A DNA stretch of 64,000 nucleotides from Gemmiger sp. An120 (GTDB lineage: Bacteria; Bacillota; Clostridia; Oscillospirales; Ruminococcaceae), in NCBI RefSeq assembly GCF_002160955.1, contig NZ_NFLN01000001.1:248001-312000 (forward strand), in the 5' to 3' direction. Below are positions 17,087-25,511 of this stretch, one piece after another. The position numbers and the translations under genes are program-made. The notes beneath the pieces were generated by a model. The model was not told where the DNA came from. It searched no databases and worked only from the letters and a program-made list of their open reading frames with translations. Positions within the stretch are counted from its first letter, which is position 1, and the number at the start of each line of letters is the position of its first letter.

Positions 17087-17614
17087 ATGGCTCTGCGTAC
17101 TATCGTACAGGACGGCGACCCCATTCTGAAAAAGGTCTGCCGCCCGGTGACCAATTTTGACGACCGTCTGGCTACTTTGCTGGACGATATGATCGAGACC
17201 CTGGCCGATGCCGAGGGCTACGGCCTGGCCGGTCCCCAGGTGGGGGTCATGCGCCGGGTGTTCGTAAGCCTGGATGAGCGGGATCTGCCCGAGGACGGCA
17301 CCGTGCCGGAGGGGTACGAGCCCAAGTATCTGGAGTTCATCAACCCGGAAATTCTGGAGCGCAGCGACGAAGAGGTCATGCTCTACGAGGGCTGCCTGTC
17401 CTTCCCCGGCCGCAATGCCGCCATCAGCCGACCCAAGCGGGTCAAGGTACGGGCGTTTGACCGGCACGGCAACCCCTTTGAGCTGGAAGCCGAGGACATG
17501 CTGGCCCGCTGCGTCTGCCACGAGACCAACCATCTGGATGGCGTGACCATCCTGGATCTGGCCGACCATTTCTACGAAGACGAAGAAGAATTCGACGAGG
17601 ACGGAGAGGAATAA
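17087..17614 (+). CDS. def: Peptide deformylase
   Basis: 175 residues. It removes the formyl group from nascent N-terminal methionine. The ATG at 17087 follows AAAAGGAGAG. The three catalytic motifs are GYGLAGPQVG (motif 1, with Gly where most have Ala), EGCLSFPG (motif 2, metal-binding Cys) and CHETNHLDG (motif 3, HExxH metal site). The final 15 residues are strongly acidic (EDEEEFDEDGEE). The stop overlaps the start of fmt (TAATG), the usual def-fmt pair. Confidence 0.96.
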   Translation: MALRTIVQDGDPILKKVCRPVTNFDDRLATLLDDMIETLADAEGYGLAGPQVGVMRRVFVSLDERDLPEDGTVPEGYEPKYLEFINPEILERSDEEVMLYEGCLSFPGRNAAISRPKRVKVRAFDRHGNPFELEAEDMLARCVCHETNHLDGVTILDLADHFYEDEEEFDEDGEE

Positions 17615-18522
17615 TGCGCATCCTGTTCATGGGCACGCCGGACATCGCGGCCCACTGCCTGGAAGCCCTGTACGGCGCCGGGCATACCCTCTGCGGGGTG
17701 TTTACCCGGCAGGATAAACCGGTGGGCCGCAAGCAGGTGCTCACCGCGCCGCCGGTCAAGCAGGTGGCGATGGCTCACGGCACGCCGGTGTTTCAGCCGG
17801 TGACCCTGCGGGACGAAGCGGTACAGGCGCAGATCCGCGCGCTGGAACCGGAAATCATCGTGGTGGTGGCCTACGGCCGGATTCTGCCGCCGGAGGTGCT
17901 GGCAATTCCGCCCCGGGGTTGCATCAATCTGCACGTATCCCTGCTGCCCAAATACCGGGGCGCCGCCCCGGTGCAGTGGGCGGTGCTGAACGGCGACGCC
18001 GAGACCGGCGTGACCATCATGAAGCTGGACGAGGGCCTGGACACCGGCGATATCCTGCTGGTGCGCCCGGCGCCCATCGGCCCGGAGGAAACCAGCGGCG
18101 AGCTGTTTGACCGGATCACCGCCCTGGGGGCGGAAACGCTGCTGGATGCCCTGGCCCGGTTTGATGAGCTGACCCCCGTGCCTCAGGATCACGCGGCCGC
18201 CACCCTGGCCCCGCCCCTGCGCAAGGAGATGGCTCATTTTGACTTTGACGCCGACGCCGCCCATCTGCACAACCTGGTCCGGGGCATGAATCCCTGGCCT
18301 GTGGCTTTCTTTGAGTACGGCGGCAAGAAGATCAAGGTGCTGGCCAGCCGCGTGGCTGAGGGCAGCGCACAGCCCGGCACCATCCTGGCGCTGAAACCCT
18401 TTACCGTGGCCTGTGCCTCCGGTGCCTTGCAACTGCTGCAGGTGGTGCCGGAGGGCGGCAAGCCCATGGAGGGCTCTGCCTGGGCTGCCGGCCGGCGGTT
18501 CAAGGCGGGGGACAGCCTGTGA
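17614..18522 (+). CDS. fmt: Methionyl-tRNA formyltransferase
   Basis: 302 residues. It formylates Met-tRNAfMet using 10-formyl-THF. The Rossmann N-domain has MRILFMGTPDIAAHCLEAL. The catalytic Asn-His-Asp set is in CINLHVSLLPKYRGAAPVQW and DEGLDTGDIL. The C-terminal OB-like tRNA-binding domain begins near residue 205 (FDADAAHLHNLVRGMNPWP). It overlaps def by one base and rsmB by four, which implies tight translational coupling of formylation, deformylation and rRNA modification genes. Confidence 0.96.
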   Translation: MRILFMGTPDIAAHCLEALYGAGHTLCGVFTRQDKPVGRKQVLTAPPVKQVAMAHGTPVFQPVTLRDEAVQAQIRALEPEIIVVVAYGRILPPEVLAIPPRGCINLHVSLLPKYRGAAPVQWAVLNGDAETGVTIMKLDEGLDTGDILLVRPAPIGPEETSGELFDRITALGAETLLDALARFDELTPVPQDHAAATLAPPLRKEMAHFDFDADAAHLHNLVRGMNPWPVAFFEYGGKKIKVLASRVAEGSAQPGTILALKPFTVACASGALQLLQVVPEGGKPMEGSAWAAGRRFKAGDSL

Positions 18523-19832
18523 GCGCCGCGCGCCGCGCGGCGGTGGAGGCGCTGATCCACCAGGAAAAGGCCGGCTATTCCAACCTGGTGCTGGACGGGC
18601 GGCTGCGCCGCAGCGGCCTGACCGGCCGGGACAAAGCCTTCTGTACCGCCATCTTTTATACCGTTCTGGAACACCAGATCACCCTGGACTGGCAGCTGCG
18701 CCAGTGCCTGAACCGTCCGGTGACCCGCCTGGATCCGCCGGTGCGGGCGGTGCTGCGGGCAGGCCTGGCCCAGATCGTGTACATGCAGGTGCCGCCCGCC
18801 GCGGCGGTCAACGAATCGGTCACCCTGGTGCGGAAGCTGGGCTGTTCCAGCGCCGCCGGGCTGGTCAATGCGGTGCTTCGCCGCGCCCCGGCCCAGGACC
18901 CTGCCGCCGCCAAGTTCCCCAACCGGGCCGCGCGGCTGTCGGTGCAGTATTCGGTGGCCGAACCCATCGTGCGGCTGTATCTGGCGGCCTATCCCACCCG
19001 CGCCGAACAGCTTCTGCTGTCCATGTCCACCCCCAGCAAGGAAACCGCCCTGCGGGTCAACACCCTGCGCACCAGTCCGGAACAGCTGGCTCAGCGCCTG
19101 GCGGACGAGGGTACGCCCAGCCGTCCCGGCCCGCTGCCGGGCAGCCTGCTGGCAGCTTTTGAGGGCTCACCCATTCAGAGCGCCGCTTTTGCCGAGGGGC
19201 TTTTCCATGTGCAGGGGCTGTCCAGCCAGCTGGCGGCCCTGAGCCTGGACGCGCAGCCCGGCCAGAAGGTGCTGGACCTATGCGCTGCGCCCGGCGGCAA
19301 AACCCTGCTGCTGGCCCAGCAGATGCAGGATACCGGCTGCCTGTACAGCCGGGATGCCGCCGAAGGGCGGGTCTCCCTGATCCGGCAGGCGCTGGAGCGC
19401 AGCGGCATCCAGTGCGCCGATGTGGCCTGTGCCGATGCGTCGGTCTGGCAGCCGGAGCTGGCCCGGGCCGACCGGGTGCTCTGCGATGTGCCCTGTTCCG
19501 GTCTGGGTATTCTGCGCAAAAAACCGGATCTGCGCTATAAAACGCTGGGAGAGCTGCCCTCCCTCTGCGTGCTGCAGGCGAAGATTCTGGCCACCGCCTC
19601 TCGTTATGTAAAAGAGGGCGGGCGGTTGGTATATTCCACCTGCACCCTTAATCCCCAGGAAAACGAATACCAGATCGAGCAGTTCCTGGCCGGGGAAGAG
19701 GGCGCAAAGTTCCGGCTGGTTCCGCCGCCGTTCCATCCGGAGCAGGCGTCGGAAGGGCCTTTCGGCATGACGATTTTTCCGGACGAGACCGGTTTCGACG
19801 GATTTTTCATAGCAACATTGGAGAGATTGTGA
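18519..19832 (+). CDS. rsmB: 16S rRNA m5C967 methyltransferase
   Basis: 437 residues with a GTG start overlapping the fmt stop (GTGA). The N-terminal NusB-like domain (about 1-130; GRDKAFCTAIFYTVLEHQIT, LRAGLAQIVYMQVPPAAAVN) is followed by the methyltransferase domain. SAM-binding LCAAPGGKT, catalytic DVPCSGLGILRKKPDLRY and YSTCTLNPQENE give the two-cysteine mechanism of m5C RNA methyltransferases. Length and architecture match RsmB/Sun. It is followed four bases later by rlmN. Confidence 0.95.
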   Translation: MSAARRAAVEALIHQEKAGYSNLVLDGRLRRSGLTGRDKAFCTAIFYTVLEHQITLDWQLRQCLNRPVTRLDPPVRAVLRAGLAQIVYMQVPPAAAVNESVTLVRKLGCSSAAGLVNAVLRRAPAQDPAAAKFPNRAARLSVQYSVAEPIVRLYLAAYPTRAEQLLLSMSTPSKETALRVNTLRTSPEQLAQRLADEGTPSRPGPLPGSLLAAFEGSPIQSAAFAEGLFHVQGLSSQLAALSLDAQPGQKVLDLCAAPGGKTLLLAQQMQDTGCLYSRDAAEGRVSLIRQALERSGIQCADVACADASVWQPELARADRVLCDVPCSGLGILRKKPDLRYKTLGELPSLCVLQAKILATASRYVKEGGRLVYSTCTLNPQENEYQIEQFLAGEEGAKFRLVPPPFHPEQASEGPFGMTIFPDETGFDGFFIATLERL

Positions 19833-19836
19833 TACA

Positions 19837-20889
19837 ATGAGCAAGAACTGCATTTCCTCCCAGACCCGGCCCCAGTTGGCCCAAACGCTGGCGGCGCTGG
19901 GGCAGCCCGCATTCCGGGCCGGGCAGATCTACCGCTGGCTGCATCAGAAACAGGTCACGGAGTTTTCCGCCATGACCGACCAGCCCAAGGCTTTGCTGAA
20001 AACCCTGGAGGAGCAGTATTATATTGCCGCGCCCACCATCCGCCGCCGCCAGCAGTCCAAGGACGGTACCGTCAAGTACCTGTTCGCCCTGGAGGACGGC
20101 AACTGCATCGAGACGGTGGTCATGCGGTACAAATACGGCAATACCGTCTGTCTGTCCACCCAGGTGGGCTGCCGGATGGGCTGCCGGTTCTGCGCCTCCA
20201 CCCAGGCCGGGCGGGTGCGCAATCTGGAAGCCGGCGAGATCGCGGCCCAGCTCTACACCGCCCAGCGGGATATCGGGGAGCGTATCTCCCATATCGTGCT
20301 CATGGGCATCGGCGAACCGCTGGACAATTTCGATAACGTGATGGACTTCCTCACCATCATCTCTTCGGAGGAAGGTGCCAACATCGGCATGCGCAACATC
20401 AGCCTGTCCACCTGCGGCCTTGTGCCCATGATCGACCGGTTGGCGGAGAAGAAGCTGCAGCTGACCCTGTCTATCTCGCTGCACGCCCCCAACAACGCCA
20501 TGCGCAGCAGCATGATGCCGGTGAACGACGCCTATCCGGTGGAACAGCTCATCGCCGCCTGCCGCCGGTATCAGAAAACCACCGGCCGCCGGATCAGCTT
20601 TGAGTATTCCATGGTGCGGGGCGTCAACGACAGCGACGCCACCGCCCGGCAGCTGGCCGACCTGATCCGGGGCATGGGGGCCCATGTGAACCTGATCCCC
20701 ATCAACCCGGTGGACGGCAGCCCCTATTCCGCCACCGACGCCGAAAATGTGCGCCGGTTCCAGCAGGCGCTGACCCGTCTGGGGGTCAACGCCACCGTGC
20801 GCCGCCGTCTCGGCAGCGATATCAGTGCCGCCTGCGGCCAGCTGCGGCGGGACGAAGCCCAACAACCACCCAAGGAGGCGACGCCATGA
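19837..20889 (+). CDS. rlmN: Radical SAM rRNA/tRNA m2A methyltransferase RlmN
   Basis: 350 residues. It methylates C2 of A2503 in 23S rRNA (and A37 of some tRNAs). The radical SAM motif is CRMGCRFCAST (CxxxCxxC). VLMGIGEPLDNFDNVM and the S-x-C region LSTCGLVPMI follow, and GADVNLIPxNP reads GAHVNLIPINPVDG. The C-terminal cysteine that carries the methyl group lies in SDISAACGQLR, close to the end as expected. The stop overlaps prpC by four bases. Confidence 0.96.
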   Translation: MSKNCISSQTRPQLAQTLAALGQPAFRAGQIYRWLHQKQVTEFSAMTDQPKALLKTLEEQYYIAAPTIRRRQQSKDGTVKYLFALEDGNCIETVVMRYKYGNTVCLSTQVGCRMGCRFCASTQAGRVRNLEAGEIAAQLYTAQRDIGERISHIVLMGIGEPLDNFDNVMDFLTIISSEEGANIGMRNISLSTCGLVPMIDRLAEKKLQLTLSISLHAPNNAMRSSMMPVNDAYPVEQLIAACRRYQKTTGRRISFEYSMVRGVNDSDATARQLADLIRGMGAHVNLIPINPVDGSPYSATDAENVRRFQQALTRLGVNATVRRRLGSDISAACGQLRRDEAQQPPKEATP

Positions 20890-21635
20890 AACTGGCAGCC
20901 AAAACCGATATCGGCTACGGCCGGCTGGAAAATCAGGACAACTACCGGGCCGCCCGCCTGCCGGACGACACCGTCTGGGGCCTGATCTGCGACGGCATGG
21001 GCGGCGCCAACTCCGGCAAGCTGGCCTCTCAGCTGGCAGCGCAGGCTCTGGAGGAGTATTTTGACCAGGGCCTGGCGGACCTGGTGCCGGGGCAGGAGAT
21101 CGAATTCCTGCGGAAGGCCGTACAGCAGGCCAACCAGGCCATCTATGAGGAAGCCAGCCGCCATCCGGAACATACAGGCATGGGCACCACCGTGGCCGGC
21201 GCTCTGGTGCGCGGCGGCCACGCCTGGCTGTTCCACGCGGGGGATTCCCGGGTGTACCTGTTCCGGGCCGGGCAGATCCGCCAGCTTACCCGGGACCATT
21301 CCATGGTGCAGGAGCTGGTGGAGAACGGCACCATCACCGCCCAGCAGGCGGCCACCCATCCCCGCAAAAACATCATCACCCGTGCCCTCGGGGTCAATCC
21401 CACGGTGGAGACCGAGACCGGCGAATGCACTGTGCGGCCGGGGGATGTGCTTCTGTTGTGCAGCGACGGGCTCAGCAATCCGGTCAGCGACCGGACCATG
21501 GCCCGCATCCTGACCGAGGTGCCGTTTTACGAAGCGGCGGATGTTCTGGTGGCCAAGGCCCTGGAACACGGCGGGCAGGACAATATCACGGTGCTGCTGA
21601 TCGGCGTGGAGCCGGTGGCAGCCCCCGCGCCCTGA
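20886..21635 (+). CDS. prpC: PP2C-type protein phosphatase
   Basis: 249 residues. It dephosphorylates Ser/Thr targets of the PrkC kinase encoded next. Metal-binding PP2C motifs are DIGYGRLENQDN, LICDGMGGANSGKLAS, HAGDSRVYLF, LTRDHSMVQELVENG, LLCSDGLSNPV and GGQDNITVLLI. Length is that of bacterial stand-alone PP2C. ATGA overlap with rlmN; GGAGGCGACGCC precedes the start. A branched GC-rich hairpin with a T-run separates it from prkC, so kinase and phosphatase levels may be uncoupled. Confidence 0.95.
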   Translation: MKLAAKTDIGYGRLENQDNYRAARLPDDTVWGLICDGMGGANSGKLASQLAAQALEEYFDQGLADLVPGQEIEFLRKAVQQANQAIYEEASRHPEHTGMGTTVAGALVRGGHAWLFHAGDSRVYLFRAGQIRQLTRDHSMVQELVENGTITAQQAATHPRKNIITRALGVNPTVETETGECTVRPGDVLLLCSDGLSNPVSDRTMARILTEVPFYEAADVLVAKALEHGGQDNITVLLIGVEPVAAPAP

Positions 21636-21655
21636 CGGGCTGCGGATGAACCACA

Positions 21656-21722
21656 GGGGCGGCCCGCGGCGGAGTTTCGGCTCTTCCGCGCGCCGCATAG
21701 TCCGGCCTGCCGCCCCGTTTTT
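21656..21722 (+). terminator. Branched terminator-like element between prpC and prkC
   Basis: GGGGCGGC (21656-21663) pairs with GCCGCCCC (21709-21716), followed by GTTTTTCTTT. The 45-base interior can form its own GCGGC/GCCGC stem. It may be a partial terminator setting the prkC/prpC ratio. Confidence 0.6.
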
Positions 21723-21760
21723 CTTTCACAGCGCGCCCCGGCGCAGGGAGGTTTTATTGC

Positions 21761-23611
21761 ATGGAGAATCTGGAACACGTGATCGGTAAACGGCTGGACG
21801 GCCGCTATCTGCTGGAAGGTCTGATCGGCGTAGGCGGTATGGCCAACGTATACCGTGCCCGCGACCTGAAAGAGGACCGGGTAGTGGCCGTCAAGATCCT
21901 GCGGCCGGAGTTCATGGAAAACGCGGAACTGGTCCAGCGGTTCAAGAACGAGTCCAAGGCGATCTCGATCCTGGATCACCCCCATATCGTCAAGGTGTAC
22001 GATGTGTCGGTGAGCGACAAGATCCAGTATATCGTCATGGAATACATCGACGGCATCACCCTGAAAGAGTATCTGAACCAGCGGGGCGGCCCGCTCACCT
22101 GGAAAGAGGCCGTCCACTTCATTACCCAGATCCTGGAGACACTGGACCATGCCCACAGCAAGGGTGTTGTCCACCGGGACATCAAGCCCCAGAACATCAT
22201 GCTGCTGGCTGACGGCAGCATCAAGGTGATGGATTTCGGCATTGCCCGTTTTTCCCGGGCCGAGAGCCAGGTGGTCAGCGAAAAGGCCATCGGTTCGGTG
22301 CATTACATCAGCCCGGAACAGGCCCGCGGCGAGGTTACCGACGGCAAGACCGATATCTATTCGGTGGGCGTGATGCTCTACGAAATGCTGGCCGGCAAGC
22401 TGCCCTTCACCTCAGACAGCGCCGTGTCGGTGGCCATCAAGCAGATTTCCGATACCCCCACCCCGCTGGGCGAGGTGGCGCCCCAGGTGCCGGAAGGCCT
22501 GCAGGCCATTACCGCCCGCGCCATGGCCAAGGACCCGGCAGACCGCTATCCCAGCGCCCGGGCCATGCTCATGGACCTGGAGGAGTTCAAACAGAACCCC
22601 AGCATCCGGTTTGAGTACGAATATCTGACAGATTCCGAACCAGAGAGGTATATCGACAAAGTGGTCAAGCAAACCAAATCCGGCTCCGGCGCCAAGCCGT
22701 CCGCCGGCGGCACCCGCCGCCCGGCCCCCAAAAAGAAGAAACGCAAAAATTATACCCTGCCGATCCTGGCGGGTATGGCGGCCGCCTTTGCCATCGGCGC
22801 CGCTATCCTGTGCTATATCATCTTTACCAACTCCACCAACCCCCTGTTCAGCAACCGGGCGGACGTGGAACTGGTGAACTTCGTGGGCATGACCCGGGAG
22901 GAGATCGAGGGCAACTCCGCCTACGACCAGTTCAATATCGTGTTTGAAGAAGAGTATAACTCCCAGTACCCCGCCGGGCAGGTGTACAGCCAGAGCCCGC
23001 GCCCGCCCCGCACCGTCAAGGAAGGGCAGACCGTGACCCTGAAGGTCAGCAAGGGTACCGAGATCGTAAATGTGGAGGACGTGTACGGCATGACCTCCGA
23101 GGATGCCACCACCCGCCTGCAGGGGCAGGGCCTGGTGGTCAGTATCACCCCGCAGGTGGATGACAACTACCCGGTGGGCACCGTAATCCGCACCGAGCCG
23201 GAGGCCGGCGCCGAGGTGGCGGTGGGCACCCAGGTGCGCCTGATCGTCAGCCGTGAAGAGGTGGATACCACCACCACGGTGCCCGATCTGCGCGGCCTGA
23301 CGGTGGAGCAGGCGGCTACCGCCCTGCAGAACAAGATGCTCACCCTGGGCCTGCAGACCACCGAGTACAGCAGCGAATACCCTGTGGATGTGATCATCAG
23401 CCAAAGCAAGGAGCCGGGCAGCGAGGCCAACTGGAACTCCCGCGTAGACGTGGTCGTCTCGCTTGGGCCTGAGCCTACGCCGGAACCCACCCCGGAACCC
23501 ACCCCGGTTCCGACGGCAACCCCGACGCCCACTGCCACGCCTTCTGCCAGCCCCGCGCCCAGCGCCACGCCGGAATCCACGCCCTCGGGCGGGGAATCCG
23601 GCAAGAATTGA
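21761..23611 (+). CDS. prkC: Membrane Ser/Thr kinase with PASTA domains
   Basis: 616 residues. The cytoplasmic kinase domain (about 1-280) has GVGGMANVYRARD (P-loop), Lys45 in VVAVKIL, HRDIKPQNIML (catalytic loop), MDFGIARF (DFG) and the activation segment ending SPEQARG. A basic linker (KKKKRKN) precedes one transmembrane helix (about 330-353). Outside are three PASTA repeats of about 65 residues, then a Pro/Thr/Glu tail (PTPEPTPEPTPVPTATPTP), probably a wall-spanning spacer. PASTA domains bind muropeptides or lipid II; in spore formers PrkC also triggers germination. Next to prpC and rsgA, as in B. subtilis. Confidence 0.96.
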   Translation: MENLEHVIGKRLDGRYLLEGLIGVGGMANVYRARDLKEDRVVAVKILRPEFMENAELVQRFKNESKAISILDHPHIVKVYDVSVSDKIQYIVMEYIDGITLKEYLNQRGGPLTWKEAVHFITQILETLDHAHSKGVVHRDIKPQNIMLLADGSIKVMDFGIARFSRAESQVVSEKAIGSVHYISPEQARGEVTDGKTDIYSVGVMLYEMLAGKLPFTSDSAVSVAIKQISDTPTPLGEVAPQVPEGLQAITARAMAKDPADRYPSARAMLMDLEEFKQNPSIRFEYEYLTDSEPERYIDKVVKQTKSGSGAKPSAGGTRRPAPKKKKRKNYTLPILAGMAAAFAIGAAILCYIIFTNSTNPLFSNRADVELVNFVGMTREEIEGNSAYDQFNIVFEEEYNSQYPAGQVYSQSPRPPRTVKEGQTVTLKVSKGTEIVNVEDVYGMTSEDATTRLQGQGLVVSITPQVDDNYPVGTVIRTEPEAGAEVAVGTQVRLIVSREEVDTTTTVPDLRGLTVEQAATALQNKMLTLGLQTTEYSSEYPVDVIISQSKEPGSEANWNSRVDVVVSLGPEPTPEPTPEPTPVPTATPTPTATPSASPAPSATPESTPSGGESGKN

Positions 23612-23619
23612 GGCGGCAT

Positions 23620-24495
23620 ATGGAACCCTATATCGTTAAAAGCATCGGCGGCTTTTACTATGTGAAAACCGACGAGGGAATCGTGGAGTGCAAGCCCAAG
23701 GGCATCTTCCGCAAACAGCGCATCACGCCGGTGGCGGGGGATACCGTAACCCTGGAACGGGAACAGGGCGCCACCGTCATTGCCTCGATCGGCCCGCGCA
23801 AAAATGTGTTCGTACGTCCGCCCATAGCCAACCTGGATGTGTTGTTCATCGTGGCCAGTACGGTGCAGCCGGTGCCCAGTACCCTGGTGCTGGATAAGCT
23901 GTCCGCCATTGCGGTGGACAAGGACGCCGAACCGGTGCTGGTGATCACCAAGGGCGACCTGGCCAGCGACGAGAATCTGGCCTCTGCCTACGAAAAGGCC
24001 GGTATTGCCTGCATCCGCGTAGACCATGAGACCGGGGCGGGGCTGGACAAGATCCGCGCCCGCATCGCCGGCAAGCTGTGCGCATTCTGCGGTAACTCCG
24101 GGGTGGGCAAATCCACCCTGCTCAACGCCCTCTCGCCGGAGCTGGGCCGCCAGACCGGCGACATCAGCCAGAAGCTGGGCCGCGGCCGCCATACCACCCG
24201 GGAGGTGGAGATCTTTGAGACGCTGGGCGGCCGCATCGCTGATACCCCAGGCTTTGCCAGCCTGGATCTGGAGCGTGCCTGCTACATTCCCAAAGAGAAT
24301 CTGGAATACGCTTTCCCGGAGTTTGCGCCCTATCTGGGCAAGTGCCGGTTTACCGGCTGTTCGCACCGCACCGAACTGGGCTGCGCTGTGCGGCAGGCCC
24401 TGGCCGAGGGCAAGATCAGCCCCAGCCGCTACGAAAGCTACTGCGCCATCTACGACGAGGTCAAGGACGTAAAAAGCTGGGAACTGAAAAAGTAA
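23620..24495 (+). CDS. rsgA: Ribosome-assembly GTPase RsgA
   Basis: 291 residues from the ATG at 23620; a TTG at 23608 overlapping the prkC stop is possible but lacks support. An OB domain comes first (about 1-65). The circularly permuted G domain then runs in the order G4 (VLVITKGD), G1 (GNSGVGKSTLLN), G3 (DTPGF), the hallmark of the family. The C-terminal zinc finger is in KCRFTGCSHRTELGCAV. It checks late 30S maturation and is a phosphorylation target of PrkC in Bacillus. It ends the operon segment before a strong terminator. Confidence 0.95.
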   Translation: MEPYIVKSIGGFYYVKTDEGIVECKPKGIFRKQRITPVAGDTVTLEREQGATVIASIGPRKNVFVRPPIANLDVLFIVASTVQPVPSTLVLDKLSAIAVDKDAEPVLVITKGDLASDENLASAYEKAGIACIRVDHETGAGLDKIRARIAGKLCAFCGNSGVGKSTLLNALSPELGRQTGDISQKLGRGRHTTREVEIFETLGGRIADTPGFASLDLERACYIPKENLEYAFPEFAPYLGKCRFTGCSHRTELGCAVRQALAEGKISPSRYESYCAIYDEVKDVKSWELKK

Positions 24496-24498
24496 CCG

Positions 24499-24532
24499 AA
24501 GCCCGGCGGAGCCCTGTCTCCGCCGGGCTTTT
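24499..24532 (+). terminator. Terminator after rsgA
   Basis: AAGCCCGGCGGAG pairs perfectly (13 bp) around CCCTGT and ends in TTTT. thiN starts only 37 bases further on. Confidence 0.93.
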
Positions 24533-24569
24533 GCGGCCCCGCATACCGGGGCGGAAAGGAGAATGCCCT

Positions 24570-25199
24570 ATGCAGGATTGGGTGATCGTGTCTGCCTGCC
24601 CGGTAGGGGAGGCGATGCGCCGTTACATCACGCCGGGCTGCCGTCTGGTGGCCTGCGACGCGGGCTGGCGCAATCTGCAAAAACTGGGCCTGACGCCGGA
24701 TCTGGTGGTGGGGGATTTTGATTCCGCGCCGCCCCCGCCGGGCGGGGATACCGTGGTGCTGCCCCACGTAAAGGACGATACCGACACCCACTATGCCGCC
24801 CGGCTGGCGGCGGAGCAGGGCGCAAAGCGGGTCACCATCCTGGGGGCGCTGGGCGGCGCCCGGCTGGAACACACCCTGGCCAACCTGGCCACCGGCCTGT
24901 GGCTGCAGAAACAGGGGGTGGATACCTGCCTGACCAATGAGCGCAGCGAGATCCGCTTTCTGCTGCCCGGCCATACCCTGACCCTGCTGCCGGCGTGCTG
25001 GCAGTACTTCTCGCTGTTTCCGCTGGAGGGCCGTGCCGAGGGTGTCTGCGTACAGGGGGCGTTCTATGAACTGGACAACGCCACCCTGACCCCGGATTTC
25101 CCGATCGGCGTCAGCAACGAGTGGGCCGAAAACCGCGGCCCGGTCACCGTGCGGATTGACAAAGGGGCACTGGCCGTCATCTGCACCAAAGCGGACTGA
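24570..25199 (+). CDS. thiN: Thiamine pyrophosphokinase
   Basis: 209 residues. It converts thiamine plus ATP to thiamine diphosphate. The ATG at 24570 follows GGAAAGGAG. Motifs are LVACDAGWRNLQKLGLTPDL, VVGDFDSAPPP (metal-binding Asp pair), VKDDTDTHYAARLA and LGALGGARLEHTLANL, ending in the usual beta-sandwich. The order prkC-rsgA-thiN-spoVM matches B. subtilis prkC-cpgA-rpe-thiN-spoVM, minus rpe, which supports both this call and that of spoVM. Confidence 0.93.
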   Translation: MQDWVIVSACPVGEAMRRYITPGCRLVACDAGWRNLQKLGLTPDLVVGDFDSAPPPPGGDTVVLPHVKDDTDTHYAARLAAEQGAKRVTILGALGGARLEHTLANLATGLWLQKQGVDTCLTNERSEIRFLLPGHTLTLLPACWQYFSLFPLEGRAEGVCVQGAFYELDNATLTPDFPIGVSNEWAENRGPVTVRIDKGALAVICTKAD

Positions 25200-25223
25200 G
25201 TTTCCCAAACTGCCGCAAAAGCC

Positions 25224-25251
25224 GCACATTCTGCCCGCCGCAGCATAGTAT
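25224..25251 (+). promoter_or_regulatory. Candidate sigma-E-type promoter of spoVM
   Basis: GCACATT (25224-25230), 13 bases, CATAGTAT (25244-25251). The B. subtilis sigma-E consensus is about KMATATT, 14 bases, CATACANT. The match is partial but lies where a mother-cell promoter is expected, 46 bases before the spoVM start. Confidence 0.35.
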
Positions 25252-25296
25252 GGAGCATCCAACATCACCCAGACGGGAGAAAGCGGGGAAGCATCC

Positions 25297-25377
25297 ATGC
25301 AGGTAGTGGTTATCAAAAGTCCGAAATTCCTGGCAGGTATTCTGCGGGCCATCTTTCACATCAACCGGGAGGGCTGA
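25297..25377 (+). CDS. spoVM: Spore coat anchor peptide SpoVM (26 residues)
   Basis: The peptide is 26 residues, the same length as B. subtilis SpoVM. Its core IKSPKFLAGILRAIF aligns with IKLPKFLGGIVRAML, including Pro9, Ile15 and Arg17, residues known to matter for sensing forespore membrane curvature and for recruiting SpoIVA. The sequence is an amphipathic helix with a basic face. CGGGGAAG lies 7 bases before the ATG, and an 18-bp terminator follows 12 bases after the stop, so it is a stand-alone transcription unit. It sits directly after thiN, as in B. subtilis, and 1.7 kb before spoIVA, its functional partner. It is short enough to be missed by routine gene calling. Confidence 0.88.
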   Translation: MQVVVIKSPKFLAGILRAIFHINREG

Positions 25378-25389
25378 TCCCTCCTCAGC

Positions 25390-25433
25390 AAAAGCCGGGG
25401 CGCACCCAGACAGCGGGTGCGCCCCGGCTTTTC
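25390..25433 (+). terminator. Terminator of spoVM
   Basis: An 18-bp perfect stem (AAAAGCCGGGGCGCACCC and complement) around AGACAGC ends in TTTTC. It isolates spoVM from the next gene. Confidence 0.95.
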
Positions 25434-25450
25434 TGCTGCCCGGCATGTCT

Positions 25451-25480
25451 GCATATCCTGTCCGCGCCGCTCATATACAT
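25451..25480 (+). promoter_or_regulatory. Candidate sigma-E-type promoter of the DUF3794-spoIVA unit
   Basis: GCATATC (25451-25457) matches the sigma-E -35 at six of seven positions. After 14 bases comes CATATACAT (25472-25480), which keeps the CATA core of the -10. The predicted transcript would start about 20 bases before the ribosome site at 25499. Confidence 0.4.
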
Positions 25481-25511
25481 GGCCATAGAAACGCGCGAAA
25501 GGGGCGAAACT

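Noticed and set aside
23470-23600. Short tandem repeats that could suggest a repeat array
   Set aside because: They encode the Pro/Thr-rich tail of PrkC in frame and have no spacer structure; not a CRISPR.
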